NCBI RefSeq assembly: GCF_029227915.1
Contig: NC_079877.1
Coordinates: 31,461,851-31,525,850 of the forward strand
DNA: 64,000 nt
Source: Hydractinia symbiolongicarpus
Taxonomy: Eukaryota; Cnidaria; Hydrozoa; Anthoathecata; Hydractiniidae
Reading direction: 5' to 3'
Below the pieces are notes generated by a model that searched no databases, had not been told where the DNA came from, and saw nothing but the letters and a program-made list of their open reading frames with translations. Each line of letters starts with the position of its first letter. Positions within the stretch are counted from its first letter, which is position 1. Both the position numbers and the translations under genes were made by a program. Of the stretch, positions 23,542-35,811 are shown piece after piece.

Positions 23542-25706
23542 TCAGCGCGAACTAACGGCTAGGATTGGTCCCACAGTAAAAAATGACTTATTTATCTTAA
23601 TTTTTTAATAAAGCGCTACCACAGCGCCAAGTGTAATCGCTGATTTCCAACAATCATGTCAAATTATGAAGAATGTTATTTCTTTTAGTCAAACTGGCTC
23701 ATTTATCCCATTTATAAGGACAAAGTCCAAAATCAGTTCAATTAAGTCCCACAGTTATTGTTTCACTGTTAAAAGCGATGCAACCTAGTAATATCCGAAT
23801 ACTATCGCTAAATACATGTTGGTACGAATATGTGACGCAACCGTTGAACACAAACGGATTGACACCGTTAGAAAGTCAAAGAAATGTAGATTTTGAAACT
23901 GCCTCTAATTCTTCAGCGCGAACTAACGCCTAGGATTGGTCCCACAGTAAAAAATGACTTATTTATCTTAATTTTTTAATAAAGCGCTACCACAGCGCCC
24001 AGTGTAATCGCTGAGTTCCAGCAATCATTTTAAATTGAGAAAAATGTTATTCCTTGGGGACCAATTGGCTCATTTATGACATTTATAAGGTCACAGTCCA
24101 GAATCAGTTCAATTCCCACAGTCAATCGTTTCACTGTTAAAAGCAATACAACTTAGTAATATCGGAAGAAAATCACTAAATACATGTTGGTACGAATATG
24201 TGACGCAACCGTTGTAACTCAAACGCCATGACACCGTTAGAAAGTCAATGAAATGTAGTTTTTGAAACTGTCGCTCTTTCTTCAGCGCGCGAAAACAACT
24301 AGGATTGGTCCCACAGTAAAAAATGACTTATTTACCTAAATTTTTAAATGAAGCGCTACCACAGCGCCCAGTGTAATCGCTGAATTCCGGCAATCATGTC
24401 AAATTAGGAAGAATGTTATTCCTTGGAGACCAATTGCCTCATTTATCACATTTATAAGGTCACAGTCCAGAATCAGTTTAATTAACTTCCACAGTCAATC
24501 GTTTCACTGTTAAAAGCAATACAACTTAGTAATGTCGGAAGAAAGTCACTAAATACATGTTGGCGCGAATATGTGACGCAACCGTTGCAACTCAAACGGA
24601 TTGACACCGTTAGAAAGTCAATGAAATGTAGTTTTTGAAACTGTCTCTCTTTCTTCAGCGCGAACTAACGACTAGGATTCGTCCCATAGTAAAAAATCAC
24701 TTATTTATCTTAATTTTTTAGTAAAGCGCTACCACAGAGCCCAGTGTAATCGCTGAGTTCCAGCAATCATGTCAAACTAAGAAGAATGTTATTCCTTGGA
24801 GACCAATTTCCTCATTTATCACATTAATAAGGTCACAGTCCAGAATCAGTTCAATTAATTCCCACAGTCAGTCGTTTCACTGTTAAAAGCAATACAACTT
24901 AGTATTATCGGAAGAAATTCACTAAATACATGTTGGTACGAATATGTGACACGACCGTTGTAACTCAAACGGATTGACACTGTTAGAAAGTCAAAGAAAT
25001 GTAGATTTTGAAACTGCCTCTATTTCTTCAGCGCGAGCTAATGGCTAGGATTGGTCCTACAGTAAAAAATGACTTATTTATCTTAATTTTTTAATAAAGC
25101 GATACCACAGCGCCCAGTGTAATCGCTGAGTTCCAGCAATCATTTTAAATTGAGAAAAATGTTATTCCTTGGAGACCAATTGGCTCATTTATGACATTTA
25201 TAAGGTCACAGTCCAGAATCAATTCAATTAATTCCCATAGTCAATCGTTTCACTGTTAAAAGCAATACAACTTAGTAATATCGGAAGAAAATCACTAAAT
25301 ACATGTTGGTACGAATATGTGACGCAACCATTGTAACTCAAACGGATTGACACCGTTAGAAAGTCAATGAAATGTAGTTTTTGAAACTGCCACTATTTTT
25401 TCAGCGCGCGAAAACGGCTAGGATTGGTCCCACAGTAAAAAATGACTTATATGCCTAAATTTTTAAATGAAGCGTTACCACAGCGCGCAGTGTAATCGCT
25501 GAGTTCCGGCAATCATGTCAAATTAAGAAGAATGTTACTTCTTGGAGTCTAGTTGGCTCACTTATCACATTTATAAGGTCACAGCCAAAAGTTAGTTCAC
25601 TTAAGTTGCACAGTCAATCGTTTCACTGTTAAAAGCAATACAACTTAATAATGTCGGAAGAAAGTCACTAAATACATGTTGGTGCGAATATGTGACGCAA
25701 CCGTTG
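23542..25706 (+). repeat. Six-unit HOR copy 2, apparently identical to copy 1
   Basis: Starts are 23835, 24203, 24576, 24949 and 25322, ending at the head of 25695. The match with copy 1 stops at the motif after gtgacgcaaccgttg, where copy 1 continues aacacaaac (23464) and copy 2 continues caactcaaac (25695). Apparent identity over more than 2 kb implies a very recent duplication, a recent conversion, or an assembly artefact. Confidence 0.92.
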
Positions 25707-28298
25707 CAACTCAAACGGATTGACACCGTTAGAATGTCAATGAAATGTAGTTTTTGAAACTGTCTCTCTTTCTTCAGCGCGAACTAACGACTAGGATTCG
25801 TCCCACAGTAAAAAATGACTTTTTATCTTAATTTTTTAGTAAAGCGCTACCACAGAGCCCAGTGTAATCGCTGAGTTCCAGCAATCATGTCAAACTAAGA
25901 AGAATGTTATTCCTTGGAGAACAATTGGCTCATTTATCACATTTATAAGGTCACTGTCCAGAATTAGTTTAATTAATTCCCACAGTCAATTGTTTCACTG
26001 TTAAAAGCAATACAACTTAGTAATGTCGGAAGAAAATCACTAAATACATGTTGGTGCGAACATGCGACGCAACCGTTGCAACTCAAACGGATTGACACCG
26101 TTAGAAAGTCAATGAAATGTAGCTTTTGAAACTGTCTCCATTTCTTCAGCGCGAACTAACGACCAGGATTCGTCCCACAGTAAAAAATGACTTATTTATC
26201 TTAATTTTTTAATAAAGCGCTACCACAGCGCCCAGTGTAATCGCTGATTTCCAGCAATCATGTCAAATTATGAAGAATGTTATTTCTTTTAGTCAAACTG
26301 GCTCATTTATCCCATTTATAAGGACAAAGTCCAAAATCAGTTCAATTAAGTCCCACAGTTATTGTTTCACTGTTAAAAGCGATGCAACCTAGTAATATCC
26401 GAATACTATCGCTAAATACATGTTGGTACGAATATGTGACGCAACCGTTGAACACAAACGGATTGACACCGTTAGAAAGTCAAAGAAATGTAGATTTTGA
26501 AACTGCCTCTAATTCTTCAGCGCGAACTAACGCCTAGGATTGGTCCCACAGTAAAAAATGACTTATTTATCTTAATTTTTTAATAAAGCGCTACCACAGC
26601 GCCCAGTGTAATCGCTGAGTTCCAGCAATCATTTTAAATTGAGAAAAATGTTATTCCTTGGGGACCAATTGGCTCATTTATGACATTTATAAGGTCACAG
26701 TCCAGAATCAGTTCAATTCCCACAGTCAATCGTTTCACTGTTAAAAGCAATACAACTTAGTAATATCGGAAGAAAATCACTAAATACATGTTGGTACGAA
26801 TATGTGACGCAACCGTTGTAACTCAAACGCCATGACACCGTTAGAAAGTCAATGAAATGTAATTTTTGAAACTGTCGCTCTTTCTTCAGCGCGCGAAAAC
26901 AACTAGGATTGGTCCCACAGTAAAAAATGACTTATTTACCTAAATTTTTAAATGAAGCGCTACCACAGCGCCCAGTGTAATCGCTGAATTCCGGCAATCA
27001 TGTCAAATTAGGAAGAATGTTATTCCTTGGAGACCAATTGCCTCATTTATCACATTTATAAGGTCACAGTCCAGAATCAGTTTAATTAATTTCCACAGTC
27101 AATCGTTTCACTGTTAAAAGCAATACAACTTAGTAATGTCGGAAGAAAGTCACTAAATACATGTTGGTGCGAATATGTGACGCAACCGTTGCAACTCAAA
27201 CGGATTGACACCGTTAGAAAGTCAATGAAATGTAGTTTTTGAAACTGTCTCTCTTTCTTCAGCGCGAACTAACGACTAGGATTCGTCCCATAGTAAAAAA
27301 TGACTTATTTATCTTAATTTTTTAGTAAAGCGCTACCACAGAGCCCAGTGTAATCGCTGAGTTCCAGCAATCATGTCAAACTAAGAAGAATGTTATTCCT
27401 TGGAGACCAATTTCCTCATTTATCACATTAATAAGGTCACAGTCCAGAATCAGTTCAATTAATTCCCACAGTCAGTCGTTTCACTGTTAAAAGCAATACA
27501 ACTTAGTATTATCGGAAGAAATTCACTAAATACATGTTGGTACGAATATGTGACACAACCGTTGTAACTCAAACGGATTGACACCGTTAGAAAGTCAAAG
27601 AAATGTAGATTTTGAAACTGCCTCTATTTCTTCAGCGCGAGCTAATGGCTAGGATTGGTCCCACAGTAAAAAATGACTTATTTATCTTAATTTTTTAATA
27701 AAGCGATACCACAGCGCCCAGTGTAATCGCTGAGTTCCAGCAATCATTTTAAATTGAGAAAAATGTTATTCCTTGGAGACCAATTGGCTCATTTATGACA
27801 TTTATAAGGTCACAGTCCAGAATCAATTCAATTAATTCCCATAGTCAATCGTTTCACTGTTAAAAGCAATACAACTTAGTAATATCGGAAGAAAATCACT
27901 AAATACATGTTGGTACGAATATGTGACGCAACCATTGTAACTCAAACGGATTGACACCGTTAGAATGTCAATGAAATGTAGTTTTTGAAACTGCCACTAT
28001 TTTTTCAGCGCGCGAAAACGGCTAGGATTGGTCCCACAGTAAAAAATGACTTATATGCCTAAATTTTTAAATGAAGCGTTACCACAGCGCGCAGTGTAAT
28101 CGCTGAGTTCCGGCAATCTTGTCAAATTAAGAAGAATGTTACTTCTTGGAGTCTAGTTGGCTCACTTATCACATTTATAAGGTCACAGCCCAAAGTTAGT
28201 TCAATTAAGTTGCACAGTCAATCGTTTCACTGTTAAAAGCAATACAACTTAGTAATGTCGGAAGAAAATCACTAAATACATGTTGGTGCGAACATGCG
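25695..28298 (+). repeat. Third, slightly diverged copy of the region IV HOR
   Basis: Units are 25695, 26067 (K-like), 26439 (C), 26807, 27180, 27553 and 27926. From 26439 they match 23835 onward at an offset of 2,604 bp, that is 2,231 plus one extra monomer. Point differences that I can see: gtaatttttg/gtagtttttg, taatttccacag/taacttccacag, ggtgcgaat/ggcgcgaat, aaatgactt/aaatcactt, gacacaacc/gacacgacc and gtcccacag/gtcctacag. This copy is older than the split of copies 1 and 2. Confidence 0.85.
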
Positions 28299-31200
28299 AC
28301 GCAATCGTTGCAACTCAAACAGGTTGACACCGTTAGAAAGTCAATGAAATGTAGTTTTTGAAACTGTCTCCATTTCTTCAGCGCGAACTAACGACCAGGA
28401 TTCGTCCCACAGCAAAAAATGACTTATTTATCTTAATTTTTTAATAAAGCGCTACCACAGCGCTTAGTGTAATCGCTGATTTCCAGCAATCATGTCATAT
28501 TATGAAGAACGTTATTTCTTTTAGTCAAACTGGCTCATTTATCCCATTTATAAGAACAAAGTCCAAAATCAGTTCAATTAAGTCCCACAGTCAATTGTTT
28601 CACTGTTGAAAGCGATGCAACCTAGTAATATCCGAATACTATCGCTAAATACATGTTGGTAAGAATATGTGACGCAACCGTTGTAACTCAAACGGATTTA
28701 AACGGCTAGAAAGTCAATGAAATGTAGTTTTTGAAACTGTTCCTAATTTTTCAGCGCGTGCTAACGGCCAGGATTGGTCCCACAGTAAGAAAAGACTTAT
28801 TTAACTAAATTTTTAAATAAAGCGCTACCACAGAGCCTAATGTAATCGCTGAATTCCAGCAATCATGTCAAATTAAGAAGAATGTTATTCCTTGGAGACC
28901 AATTGGCTCATTTATGACATTTATAAGGTCACAGTCCAGAATCAATTCAATTAATTCCCATAGTCAATCGTTTCACTGTTAAAAGCGATATGACTTAGTA
29001 ATGTCGAAAAGATATCACTAAATACATGTTGGTACGAATATGTGACGTAACCGTTGTAACTCAAACAGATTTATACCGCTAGAAAGTCAATGAAATGTAG
29101 TCTCTGAAACTGTTCCTATTTATTCAGCGCGTGCTAACGGCCAGGATTGGTCCTACAGCATAGAAAGACTTATTTATCTAAATTTTTAAATAAAGCGCTA
29201 CCACAGAAACTAATGTAGGCGCAGAATTCCAGCAATCATGTCATATTATGAAGAATGTTATTCCTTTTAGTCAAACTGGCTCATTTATCCCATTTATAAG
29301 GACAAAGTCCAAAATCAGTTCAATTAAGTCCCACAGTCAATTGTTTCACTGTTAAAAGCGATGCAACCTAGTAATATCCGAATACTATCGCTAAATACAT
29401 GTTGGTACGAATATGTGAGGCAACTGTTGCAACTCAAACGGATTGACACAGTTAGAAAATCAATGAGATGTAGTTTTTGAAACTGTCTCTATTTCTTCAG
29501 CGCGAACTAACGACTAGGATTCGTCCCACAGTAAAAAATGACTTATTTATCTTAATTTTTTAATAAAGCGCTACCAGAGCGCCCAGTGTAATCGCTGAGT
29601 TCCAGCAATCATGTCAAATTAAGAAGAATGTTATTCCTTGGAGAACAATTGGCTCATTTATCACATTTATAAGGTCACAGTCCAGAATCAGTTTAATTAA
29701 TTCCCACAGTCAATCGTTTCACTGTTAAAAGCAATACAACTTAGTAATGTCGGAAGAAAATCACTAAATACATGTTGGTGCGAACATGCAACGCAACCGT
29801 TGCAACTCAAACGGATTGACACCGTTTGAAAGTCAAAGAAATGTAGATTTTGAAACTGCCTCTATTTTTTGAGCACGAGCTAACGGCTAGGATTGGTCCC
29901 ACAGTAAAAAATGACTTATTTATCTTAATTCTTTAATAAAGCGCTACCACAGCGCCCAGTGTAATCGCTGAGTTCCAGTAATCATTTTAAATTGAGAAAA
30001 AGGTTATTCCTTGGAGACCAATTGGCTCATTTATGACATTTATAAGGTCACAGTCCAGAATCAATTCAATTAATTCCCATAGTCAATCGTTTCACTGTTA
30101 AAAGCGATATGACTTAGTAATGTCGAAAAGATATCACTAAATACATGTTGGTACGAATATGTGACGTAACCGTTGTAACTCAAACAGATTTATACCGCTA
30201 GAAAGTCAATGAAATGTAGTCTCTGAAACTGTTCCTATTTATTCAGCGCGTGCTAACGGCCAGGATTGGTCCTACAGCAAAGAAAGACTTATTTATCTAA
30301 ATTTTTAAATAAAGCGCTACCACAGAAACTAATGTAGGCGCAGAATTCCAGCAATCATGTCATATTATGAAGAATGTTATTCCTTTTAGTCAAACTGGCT
30401 CATTTATCCCATTTATAAGGACAAAGTCCAAAATCAGTTCAATTAAGTCCCACAGTCAATTGTTTCACTGTTAAAAGCGATGCAACCTAGTAATATCCGA
30501 ATACTATCGCTAAATACATGTTGGTACGAATATGTGAGGCAACCGTTGCAACTCAAACGGATTGACACAGTTAGAAAATCAATGAGATGTAGTTTTTGAA
30601 ACTGTCTCTATTTCTTCAGCGCGAACTAACGGCTAGGATTCGTCCCACAGTAAAAAATGACTTATTTATCTTAATTTTTTAATAAAGCGCTACCAGAGCG
30701 CCCAGTGTAATCGCTGAGTTCCAGCAATCATGTCAAATTAAGAAGAATGTTATTCCTTGGAGAACAATTGGCTCATTTATCACATTTATAAGGTCACAGT
30801 CCAGAATCAGTTTAATTAATTCCCACAGTCAATCGTTTCACTGTTAAAAGCAATACAACTTAGTAATGTCGGAAGAAAATCACTAAATACATGTTGGTGC
30901 GAACATGCAACGCAACCGTTGCAACACAAACAGGTTGACACCGTTAGAAAGTCAATGAAATGTAGTTTTTGAAACTGTCTCCATTTCTTCAGCGCGAACT
31001 AACGACCAGGATTCGTCCCACAGTAAAAAATGACTTATTTATCTTAATTTTTTAATAAAGCGCTACCATAGCGCCTAGTGTAATCGCTGATTTCCAGCAA
31101 TCATGTCATATTATGAAGAACGTTTTTTCTTTTAGTCAAACTGGCTCATTTATCCCATTTATAAGAACAAAGTCAAAAATCAGTTCAATTAAGTCCCACA

Positions 31201-32401
31201 GTCAATTGTTTCACTGTTAAAAGCGATGCAACCTAGTAATATCCGAATACTATCGCTAAATACATGTTGGTACGAATATGTGACGCAACCGTTGTAACTC
31301 AAACGGATTTAAACCGCTAGAAAGTCAATGAAATTTAGTCTTTGAAACTGTTCCTAATTTTTCAGCGCGTGCTAACGGCCAGGATTGGTCCCACAGTAAG
31401 AAAAGACTTATTTAACTAAATTTTTAAATAAAGCGCTACCACAGATCCTTATGTAATCGCTGAATTCCAGCAATCATGTCAAATTAAGAAGAATGTTATT
31501 CCTTGGAGACCAATTGCCTCATTTATCACATTAATAAGGTCACAGTCCAGAATCAGTTCAATTAATTCCCACAGTCAGTCGTGTCACTGTTAAAAGCAAT
31601 ACAACTTAGTATTATCGGAAGAAAATCACTAAATACATGTTGGTACGAATATGTGACGCAACCGTTGTAACTCAAACGAATTGACACCGTTTGAAAGTCA
31701 AAGAAATGTAGATTTTGAAACTGCCTCTATTTTTTGAGCACGAGCTAACGGCTAGGATTGGTCCCACAGTAAAAAATGACTTATTTATCTTAATTCTTTA
31801 ATAAAGCGCTACCACAGCGCCCAGTGTAATCGCTGAGTTCCAGCAATCATTTTAAATTGAGAAAAAGGTTATTCCTTGGAGACCAATTGGCTCATTTATG
31901 ACATTTATAAGGTCACAGTCCAGAATCAATTCAATTAATTCCCATAGTCAATCGTTTCACTGTTAAAAGCGATATGACTTAGTAATGTCGAAAAGATATC
32001 ACTAAATACATGTTGGTACGAATATGTGACGTAACCGTTGTAACTCAAACAGATTTATACCGCTAGAAAGTCAATGAAATGTAGTCTCTGAAACTGTTCC
32101 TATTTATTCAGCGCGTGCTAACGGCCAGGATTGGTCCTACAGCAAAGAAAGACTTATTTATCTAAATTTTTAAATAAAGCGCTACCACAGAAACTAATGT
32201 AGGCGCAGAATTCCAGCAATCATGTCATATTATGAAGAATGTTATTCCTTTTAGTCAAACTGGCTCATTTATCCCATTTATAAGGACAAAGTCCAAAATC
32301 AGTTCAATTAATTCCCACAGTCAATTGTTTCACTGTTAAAAGCGATGCAACCTAGTAATATCCGAATACTATCGCTAAATACATGTTGGTGCGAATATGT
32401 G

Positions 32402-32770
32402 AGGCAACCGTTGCAACTCAAACGGATTGACACAGAAAATCAATGAGATGTAGTTTTTGAAACTGTCTCTATTTCTTCAGCGCGAACTAACGGCTAGGAT
32501 TCGTCCCACAGTAAAAAATGACTTATTTATCTTAATTTTTTAATAAAGCGCTACCAGAGCGCCCAGTGTAATCGCTGAGTTCCAGCAATCATGTCAAATT
32601 AAGAAGAATGTTATTCCTTGGAGAACAATTGGCTCATTTATCACATTTATAAGGTCACAGTCCAGAATCAGTTTAATTAATTCCCACAGTCAATCGTTTC
32701 ACTGTTAAAAGCAATACAACTTAGTAATGTCGGAAGAAAATCACTAAATACATGTTGGTGCGAACATGCA
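32402..32770 (+). repeat. Q monomer with 4-bp deletion (369 bp)
   Basis: The start reads ggattgacacagaaaatc where the other Q units (29418, 30537, 34248, 44227) read gacacagttagaaaatc. The loss of gtta is private to this copy, so it is a single-unit mutation that has not spread. Confidence 0.85.
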
Positions 32771-33142
32771 ACGCAACCGTTGCAACACAAACAGGTTGAC
32801 ACCGTTAGAAAGTCAATGAAATGTAGTTTTTGAAACTGTCTCCATTTCTTCAGCGCGAACTAACGACCAGGATTCGTCCCACAGTAAAAAATGACTTATT
32901 TATCTTAATTTTTTAATAAAGCGCTACCACAGCGCCCAGTGTAATCGCTGAGTTCCAGCAATCATGTCAAATTAAGAAGAATGTTATTCCTTGGAGAACA
33001 ATTGGCTCATTTATCACATTTATAAGGTCACAGTCCAGAATCAGTATAATTAATTCCCACTGTCAATCGTTTCACTGTTAAATTCAATACAACTTAGTAA
33101 ATCCGAATACTATCGCTAAATACATGTTGGTACGAATATGTG

Positions 33143-33501
33143 ACGCAACCGTTGTAACTCAAACGGATTGACACCGTTAGAAAATCAATGAAATGTAGTT
33201 TTTGAAACTGTCTCTTTTTCTTCAGCGCGAAATAACGGCTAGGATTGGTCCGACAGTAAAAATGGCTTATTTATCTTAATTTTTTAACAAAGCGCTACCA
33301 CAGCGCCTAGTGTAATCGCTGATTTCCAGCAATCATGTCAAATTATGAAGAATGTCAAACTGGCTCATTTATCCCATTTATAAGGACAAAGTTCAAAATC
33401 AGTTCAATTAAGTCCCACATTCAATTGTTTCACTGTTAAAAGCGATACAACCTAGTAATATCCGAATACTATCGCTAAATACATGTTGGTACGAATATGT
33501 G
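33143..33501 (+). repeat. Type L monomer, 13-bp deletion (359 bp)
   Basis: The stretch aagaatgtcaaactggc lacks 13 bases (the tattccttttagt part) present in related units such as 31283. Type L recurs at 36067, 37171, 44972, 46076 and 47554, and on the reverse strand near 35,715 in the inverted block. It is therefore a clean lineage tag linking region V, the inversion and both copies of the large duplication. This first unit is the most upstream L seen. Confidence 0.88.
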
Positions 33502-34159
33502 ACACAACCGTTGTAACTCAAACGGATTTAAATCGCTAGAAATTCAATGAAATGTAGTCTTTATAACTGTTCTTATTTGTTCAGCGCGTGCTAACGGCCA
33601 GGATTGGTCCCACAGTAAGAAATGACTTATTTATCTAAATTTTCAAATAAAGCGCTACCACAGAGCCTAATGTAATCGCTGAATTCCAGCAATCATGTCA
33701 AATTAAGAAGAATGTTATTCCTTGGAGACCAATTGCCTCATTTATCACATTAATAAGGTCACAGTGCAGAATCAGTTCAATTAATTCCCACAGTCAATCG
33801 TTTCACTGTTAAAAGCAATACAACTTAGTAATATCGGAAGAAAATAACTAAATACATGTTGGTACGAATATGTGACACAACCGTTGTAACTCACACGGAT
33901 TGACACCGTTAGAAAGTCAATGAAATGTAGTCTCTGAAACTGTTCCTATTTATTCAGCGCGTGCTAACGGCCAGGAGTGGTCCTACAGCAAAGAAAGACT
34001 TATTTATCTAAATTTTTAAATAAAGCGCTACCACAGAAACTAATGTAGGCGCAGAATTCCAGCAATCATGTCATATTATGAAGAATGTTATTCCTTTTAG
34101 TCAAACTGGCTCATTTATCCCATTTATAAGGACAAAGTCCAAAATCAGTTCAATTAAGT
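33258..34159 (+). repeat. Forward source of the inverted duplication
   Basis: These 902 bases correspond, base for base in length, to the reverse complement of 34,910-35,811. They include the tail of L unit 33143, all of N' unit 33502 and most of B' unit 33875. The private mark ccaggagtgg (near 33,972; related units read ccaggattgg) reappears as ccactcctgg in the inverted block, so this stretch, not another homologous unit, is the best source. Differences include gtgacaca here against gtgacgca in the inverted copy at two unit starts, and a short patch near 35,590-35,665. Confidence 0.85.
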
Positions 34160-34891
34160 CCCACAGTCAATTGTTTCACTGTTAAAAGCGATGCAACCTA
34201 GTAATATCCGAATACTATCGCTAAATACATGTTGGTACGAATATGTGAGGCAACCGTTGCAACTCAAACGGATTGACACAGTTAGAAAATCAATGAGATG
34301 TAGTTTTTGAAACTGTCTCTATTTCTTCAGCGCGAACTAACGGCTAGGATTCGTCCCACAGTAAAAAATGACTTATTTATCTTAATTTTTTAATAAAGCG
34401 CTACCAGAGCGCCCAGTGTAATCGCTGAGTTCCAGCAATCATGTCAAATTAAGAAGAATGTTATTCCTTGGAGAACAATTGGCTCATTTATCACATTTAT
34501 AAGGTCACAGTCCAGAATCAGTTTAATTAATTCCCACAGTCAATCTTTTCACTGTTAAAAGCAATACAACTTAGTAACGTCGGAAGAAAATCACTAAATA
34601 CATGTTGGTGCGAACATGCAACGCAACCGTTGCAACACAAACAGGTTGACACCGTTAGAAAGTCAATGAAATGTAGTTTTTGAAACTGTCTCCATTTCTT
34701 CAGCGCGAACTAACGACCAGGATTCGTCCCACAGTAAAAAATGACTTATTTATCTTAATTTTTTAATAAAGCGCTACCACAGCGCTCAGTGTAATCGCTG
34801 AGTTCCAGCAATCATGTCAAATTAAGAAGAATGTTATTCCTTGGAGAACAATTGGCTCATTTTTCACATTTATAAGGTCACAGTCCAGAAT

Positions 34892-34922
34892 CACTTAATT
34901 GAACTTAACACTTAATTGAACT
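34892..34922. other. Left inversion junction with 17-bp micro-duplication
   Basis: The forward array runs to ccagaatca and should continue gttcaatt. Instead comes cacttaattgaacttaa (34,892-34,908), followed by cacttaattgaact (34,909-34,922) and the rest of the inverted block. The 14-bp word cacttaattgaact is thus repeated 17 bp apart. Its acttaattgaact core is the reverse complement of the source at 34,147-34,159. The inverted copy seems to have been started, dropped after about 13 bases and started again, which is typical of a templated insertion. Confidence 0.85.
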
Positions 34923-35811
34923 GATTTTGGACTTTGTCCTTATAAATGGGATAAATGAGCCAGTTTGACTAAAAGGAATAACATTCTTCATAATATGACA
35001 TGATTGCTGGAATTCTGCGCCTACATTAGTTTCTGTGGTAGCGCTTTATTTAAAAATTTAGATAAAAAAGTCTTTCTTTGCTGTAGGACCACTCCTGGCC
35101 GTTAGCACGCGCTGAATAAATAGGAACAGTTTCAGAGACTACATTTCATTGACTTTCTAACGGTGTCAATCCGTGTGAGTTACAACGGTTGCGTCACATA
35201 TTCGTACCAACATGTATTTAGTTATTTTCTTCCGATATTACTAAGTTGTATTGCTTTTAACAGTGAAACGATTGACTGTGGGAATTAATTGAACTGATTC
35301 TGCACTGTGACCTTATTAATGTGATAAATGAGGCAATTGGTCTCCAAGGAATAACATTCTTCTTAATTTGACATGATTGCTGGAATTCAGCGATTACATT
35401 AGGCTCTGTGGTAGCGCTTTATTTGAAAATTTAGATAAATAAGTCATTTCTTACTGTGGGACCAATCCTGGCCGTTAGCACGCGCTGAACAAATAAGAAC
35501 AGTTATAAAGACTACATTTCATTGAATTTCTAGCGATTTAAATCCGTTTGAGTTACAACGGTTGCGTCACATATTCGTACCAACATGTATTTAGTTATTT
35601 TCTTCCGATATTACTAAGTTGTATTGCTTTTAACAGTGAAACGATTGACTGAGGGAGTTAATTGAACTGATTTTGAACTTTGTCCTTATAAATGGGATAA
35701 ATGAGCCAGTTTGACATTCTTCATAATTTGACATGATTGCTGGAAATCAGCGATTACACTAGGCGCTGTGGTAGCGCTTTGTTAAAAAATTAAGATAAAT
35801 AAGCCATTTTT
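34910..35811 (-). repeat. Inverted 902-bp satellite segment (~2.4 monomers)
   Basis: All landmarks run backwards here: gttgcgtcacatattcg at ~35,188 and ~35,561, ctgtggtagcgc at ~35,033, ~35,407 and ~35,766, and ttaacagtgaaacgattg twice. Read on the minus strand it contains the tail of an L unit (13-bp deletion), an N' unit and a B' unit, matching 33,258-34,159. It is an inverted duplication, not a simple inversion, since the forward source is still present two monomers upstream. It is the only minus-strand stretch I found. The distal copy of this region (44,600-44,971) lacks it. Confidence 0.93.

Larger units (their letters stand above)
28299..34247 (+). repeat. Region V: HOR B'-Q-K-N-C' in three- and five-unit forms
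   Basis: Starts are 28299 K, 28672 N, 29045 B', 29418 Q, 29791 C', 30164 B', 30537 Q, 30910 K, 31283 N, 31656 C', 32029 B', 32402 Q, 32771 K, 33143 L, 33502 N' and 33875 B'; the next Q is at 34248. B'-to-B' distances are 1,119, 1,865 and 1,846 bp, so three- and five-unit forms alternate. B' has gtgacgtaacc, agatttataccgc and cagaaactaatgtaggcgc. Q has gtgaggcaac, gacacagttag, gagatgtag and ctaccagagcgcc. C' has gagcacgagc and caatcattttaa. The 1,846-bp copy is short because of the 13-bp and 4-bp deletions in units 33143 and 32402. Confidence 0.85.

Noticed and set aside
33502-33874. Monomer as a diverged dimer of two ~186-bp halves
   Set aside because: Both halves contain similar short words (cccacag...gtaaaa and cccacag...gttaaaag), but their spacing is 178-194 bp and the rest does not align by eye. 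An alignment of the two halves would be needed to revive this.
34910-35811. Inverted block as a transposable element or MITE
   Set aside because: Its whole content is satellite monomers of known local types. There are no terminal inverted repeats of its own or flanking target-site duplication; the 17-bp repeat sits only at the left junction.
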